From Bacteroidales bacterium (GTDB taxonomy: Bacteria > Bacteroidota > Bacteroidia > Bacteroidales > JAGOPY01), in contig DAOWEV010000032.1 of NCBI GenBank assembly GCA_030638325.1, positions 1-17,814 on the forward strand: a stretch of 17,814 bases of DNA, in the 5' to 3' direction. The notes under the pieces are model-generated. The model made no database searches and was not told the origin of the DNA. It was given only the letters and a program-made list of their open reading frames with translations. Shown one piece after another: positions 15,250 to 17,814 of the stretch. Within the stretch, counting starts at the first letter, position 1, and the number at the start of each line of letters is the position of its first letter. The position numbers were made by a program, and so were the translations under genes.

Positions 15250-17643
15250 GTGGTATTTCCGGGTAATTTTGAGGATAAAGTTGAATTCAGCATCGTAAAA
15301 GAGCTGCTTAAAAAGGAGTGCCTCTCCGAACCTGGCCGGAAAAGGGTTGAAGATATTCAGTGCAGCAGCAAGCTCATCACTGTGCAGAAGCGCCTGGACC
15401 AGACGGAGGAGTTCAGGGAGATACTGGCCTCCGACCGGTCCTTTCCTGACCAGGATTATATAGACATGGTACCGGAACTGCTGAGGGTCCGGCTGCCCGG
15501 AACTTTCATGGATACCGAAGACTTGTTCGACCTCAGCATATCCCTCGTCACCATCACTGCCTGTGTCACCTTTTTTAAGGACCCGGAGTGCCCCTACCCC
15601 CGCTTGTCGGAACTGGCAGGCATTATTCATATCGATCCATCCATTTTAAAAAGCATAGACAGGATCATAGACCAAAAAGCCAATATCCGTAATTCCGCCT
15701 CTCCAAAACTGGCCGGGATCAGGAAAGATATAGTCAGGAAAGCCACCCGGAACGAGAAGATGATAGGGCAGCTCCTGGCCCTCGCAAAAAGCTCGGGATG
15801 GACAGCCGGGGATGCCAACATCACCATACGGCAGGGTCGTTTGGTCATACCGGTGCAGGCGGCCAGCAAACGGAAGATGAGCGGCTTTATCCATGACGAG
15901 TCGGCATCGGGGAATACCGTTTTTATCGAGCCTGCCGAGAATTTTGAGATAAACAATGAAATACGGGAGCTGGAAAACGCCGAAAGAAGGGAGATCATAA
16001 GGATACTGACCGAATTCACCGACCAGCTACGGCCTTCCATAGACTCGTTGATACAGGCATACGAATTCCTGTCCCTGATGGATTTCATCAGGGCAAAAGC
16101 AAGGTTTGCTTTAAGGATCAATGGCGAAAAACCAAGCCTCGAAAACAAGCCCGGCATCCACTGGAACAAAGCCGTTCATCCGCTGCTTTACCTGAACCAC
16201 CAGGCCCGCGGCAAGAAGGTGGTTTCGCTGGACATCAGCCTCACCCCGGAGCAAAGGATACTAATCATCTCCGGTCCCAATGCCGGAGGCAAATCGGTCT
16301 GTCTGAAGACCGTTGGCCTGCTCCAGTACATGCTGCAATCGGGCTTGCTGATACCCGTGGGAAAGAACTCCGTAAGCGGGATATTCAGTCAATTCTGTAT
16401 CGAGATCGGTGATGAACAGTCTATCGACAATGACCTGAGCACTTACAGCTCCCACCTTATTAACATAAAGTACTTCCTGGATCATGCCCATGACGGCACC
16501 TTGTTCCTGATAGATGAATTCGGGGCCGGCACAGACCCGCAATTAGGCGGGGCCATCGCGGAAGCCATCCTGGAGGGCCTCACGCAAACCAAAGCACAGG
16601 GCATAATCACCACGCATTATTCCAACCTGAAGCTGCTGGCCGATAAATATGATACCATTCAGAATGGGGCCATGCTCTTTGACACTGAAAAGATGCAGCC
16701 GCTGTTCAAGCTCAAAACAGGTCAGCCCGGAAGCTCCTTCACCTTTGAGATTGCCCGGAAGATAGGATTTCCGGAAAATATTTTAGATACAGCTGCAAAG
16801 AAAACCGGGAAAACCCACCTGGATTTTGAGAAACAGCTTCAGCAATTAGAAATCGAAAGGGAACATCTCGATAAACAGCAAAAAGAGTTCGAAGTGGCCG
16901 ATGAGTTCCTGATTGAGCTGACCGGGAAATATAAAAAGCAGTTGGAAGAGCTGGAAAGGTCGCGTAAGGAGATCATGCAAAAGGCATTTATGGAAGCGGA
17001 AGATATCATCAGGGATTCGAACCGGCTAATAGAACATACTATTAAAGAGATAAAAGAAACCGAAGCAGATAAAGAGAAAACCAGGAAAGTCAGGCAAAAA
17101 CTGGAGCAAAAAAAGGCTGCATTACATAAAGAAATAATCAAGCAAAGGCCGGAAAGGAAAAAAGATACTTTAAAAACCACCTCATTAAAGACAGGCGACT
17201 GGGTGACACTGGAAGATCATGCGCTTCCGGGACTCATCACCAAAATAAAAGGAGAAAATGTTTTGGTCAGGATCAACGAGGTCAACATCAGCACTTCAAA
17301 GGAAAAATTAATACCGGCTGAAGAACCTGAGCACATGTTGTTGCCAAAGAACAAGACCCACAGTAACGTGATGCATAGCATACATGAGAAGGCAGCGAAT
17401 TTCAAGCTCCGCATCGATGTTCGTGGCAAAAAAGCCGAGGAAGCGCTGAACATTCTCAAAAAGTACTTAGATAACGCCATTCTGCTAAGCATGGGCGAAG
17501 TGTCTGTGATCCATGGAAAAGGGGATGGTATCCTGAGAAAGGTCATCCGTGAATACCTGTCATCTGAAGAGGGCATAAAACATTTTGATGACGAGCATAT
17601 TGAAAGAGGGGGGTCGGGAATCACAAAAATATATCTGAAGTAA
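15250..17643 (+). CDS. mutS2: MutS2 (RqcU) ATPase/endonuclease with Smr domain
   Basis: MutS-superfamily ATPase lacking the mismatch-recognition domain, 797 aa, normal for the family. Members suppress homologous recombination and, in Bacillus, bind collided ribosomes to promote rescue. Order of parts: N-terminal core/lever; Walker A GPNAGGKSV (342-350); Walker B LFLIDEFGAGTDP (418-430); TTHYSNLK switch; a long charged coiled coil (about 515-640); a KOW-like segment (TGDWVTLEDHALPGLITKIK); and a C-terminal Smr nuclease domain with LRIDVRGKKAEEAL (720-733) and HGKGDG (755-760). The GTG at 15250 is chosen because VFPGNFEDKVEF aligns with the usual MutS2 N-terminus and no in-frame ATG precedes it. 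An A-rich run (15238-15249) replaces a Shine-Dalgarno site. Confidence 0.95.
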   Translation: MVFPGNFEDKVEFSIVKELLKKECLSEPGRKRVEDIQCSSKLITVQKRLDQTEEFREILASDRSFPDQDYIDMVPELLRVRLPGTFMDTEDLFDLSISLVTITACVTFFKDPECPYPRLSELAGIIHIDPSILKSIDRIIDQKANIRNSASPKLAGIRKDIVRKATRNEKMIGQLLALAKSSGWTAGDANITIRQGRLVIPVQAASKRKMSGFIHDESASGNTVFIEPAENFEINNEIRELENAERREIIRILTEFTDQLRPSIDSLIQAYEFLSLMDFIRAKARFALRINGEKPSLENKPGIHWNKAVHPLLYLNHQARGKKVVSLDISLTPEQRILIISGPNAGGKSVCLKTVGLLQYMLQSGLLIPVGKNSVSGIFSQFCIEIGDEQSIDNDLSTYSSHLINIKYFLDHAHDGTLFLIDEFGAGTDPQLGGAIAEAILEGLTQTKAQGIITTHYSNLKLLADKYDTIQNGAMLFDTEKMQPLFKLKTGQPGSSFTFEIARKIGFPENILDTAAKKTGKTHLDFEKQLQQLEIEREHLDKQQKEFEVADEFLIELTGKYKKQLEELERSRKEIMQKAFMEAEDIIRDSNRLIEHTIKEIKETEADKEKTRKVRQKLEQKKAALHKEIIKQRPERKKDTLKTTSLKTGDWVTLEDHALPGLITKIKGENVLVRINEVNISTSKEKLIPAEEPEHMLLPKNKTHSNVMHSIHEKAANFKLRIDVRGKKAEEALNILKKYLDNAILLSMGEVSVIHGKGDGILRKVIREYLSSEEGIKHFDDEHIERGGSGITKIYLK

Positions 17644-17683
17644 AGAATCCTCATTGGTGTGCATGGAGCGTTTCTCACTACAA

Positions 17684-17814
17684 ATTCTAAGCACTAAATC
17701 CGAAATACTAAACAATACCTAATGCCCAAAATTCAAATGACCAAACAGCGCTGTACTGCACTCCATTTTGAGTTTGAAATGTAGATGCTTTGTTTGTGCC
17801 ATTGGAACATTTGA
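17684..17814. repeat. AT-rich intergenic repeat with 7-bp period, runs off the window
   Basis: Four adjacent 7-bp units at 17684, 17691, 17698 and 17705 share the form NNNCTAA (ATTCTAA, GCACTAA, ATCCGAA, ATACTAA). Further on, TCAAATG (17733-17739) has its complement CATTTGA at the window edge (17808-17814), so the element may be a long imperfect inverted repeat centred near 17770. I see no gene between 17644 and 17814. Confidence 0.45.

Noticed and set aside
1..17814. CRISPR array, phage or insertion-sequence genes
   Set aside because: No spaced direct repeats of 25-40 bp, no transposase, integrase or phage structural proteins in any frame.

Overview
The window looks like chromosomal DNA of an anaerobic or facultative Bacteroidota, probably in or near Bacteroidales. 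The evidence is a pyruvate:ferredoxin oxidoreductase, a secreted protein with a type IX secretion (Por) C-terminal sorting domain, an ECF sigma/TPR/CHAT gene group, A-rich sequence ahead of start codons instead of Shine-Dalgarno sites, and a TAnnTTTG-type -7 promoter element. No tRNA, rRNA, CRISPR array or transposase was seen.

Left part, all on the minus strand (1-8608). The window opens inside nifJ, whose last roughly 290 codons lie beyond the left edge. Upstream of nifJ, on the plus strand, is a 150-bp slice of a dihydroorotate dehydrogenase-like gene. It lacks both ends and stops 2 bp from the end of the next gene. Then follow a GH92 alpha-mannosidase lipoprotein, a Tat-exported glycosylasparaginase and a FucP/NagP-type sugar permease. 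Together these form a small N-glycan degradation group: trim mannose, split the GlcNAc-Asn bond, import the sugar. A palindromic array of 7-bp repeats separates the first two enzymes.

Centre (8743-15225). A regulatory island holds an ECF sigma factor and a membrane TPR protein shaped like an anti-sigma factor on the minus strand. Diverging on the plus strand are a secreted protein with dockerin, cohesin-like and T9SS domains and a large periplasmic TPR-CHAT cysteine peptidase. The strongest new observation is a two-part motif, GTATTACC, exactly 15 nt, GATWAAC, present three times. It lies upstream of the sigma gene, upstream of the T9SS gene, and across the 3' end of the anti-sigma-like gene. 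I read it as the promoter of this ECF sigma factor. The third copy faces a strong Rho-independent terminator about 50 nt away with no gene between, which predicts a small RNA of about 80 nt controlled by the sigma factor. That RNA could pair with the start codon region of the T9SS mRNA.

Right part (15226-17814). mutS2 is preceded by a housekeeping-type -7 element and starts with GTG after a very short leader. Beyond it is an AT-rich intergenic repeat, again with 7-bp periodicity, that runs to the window edge.
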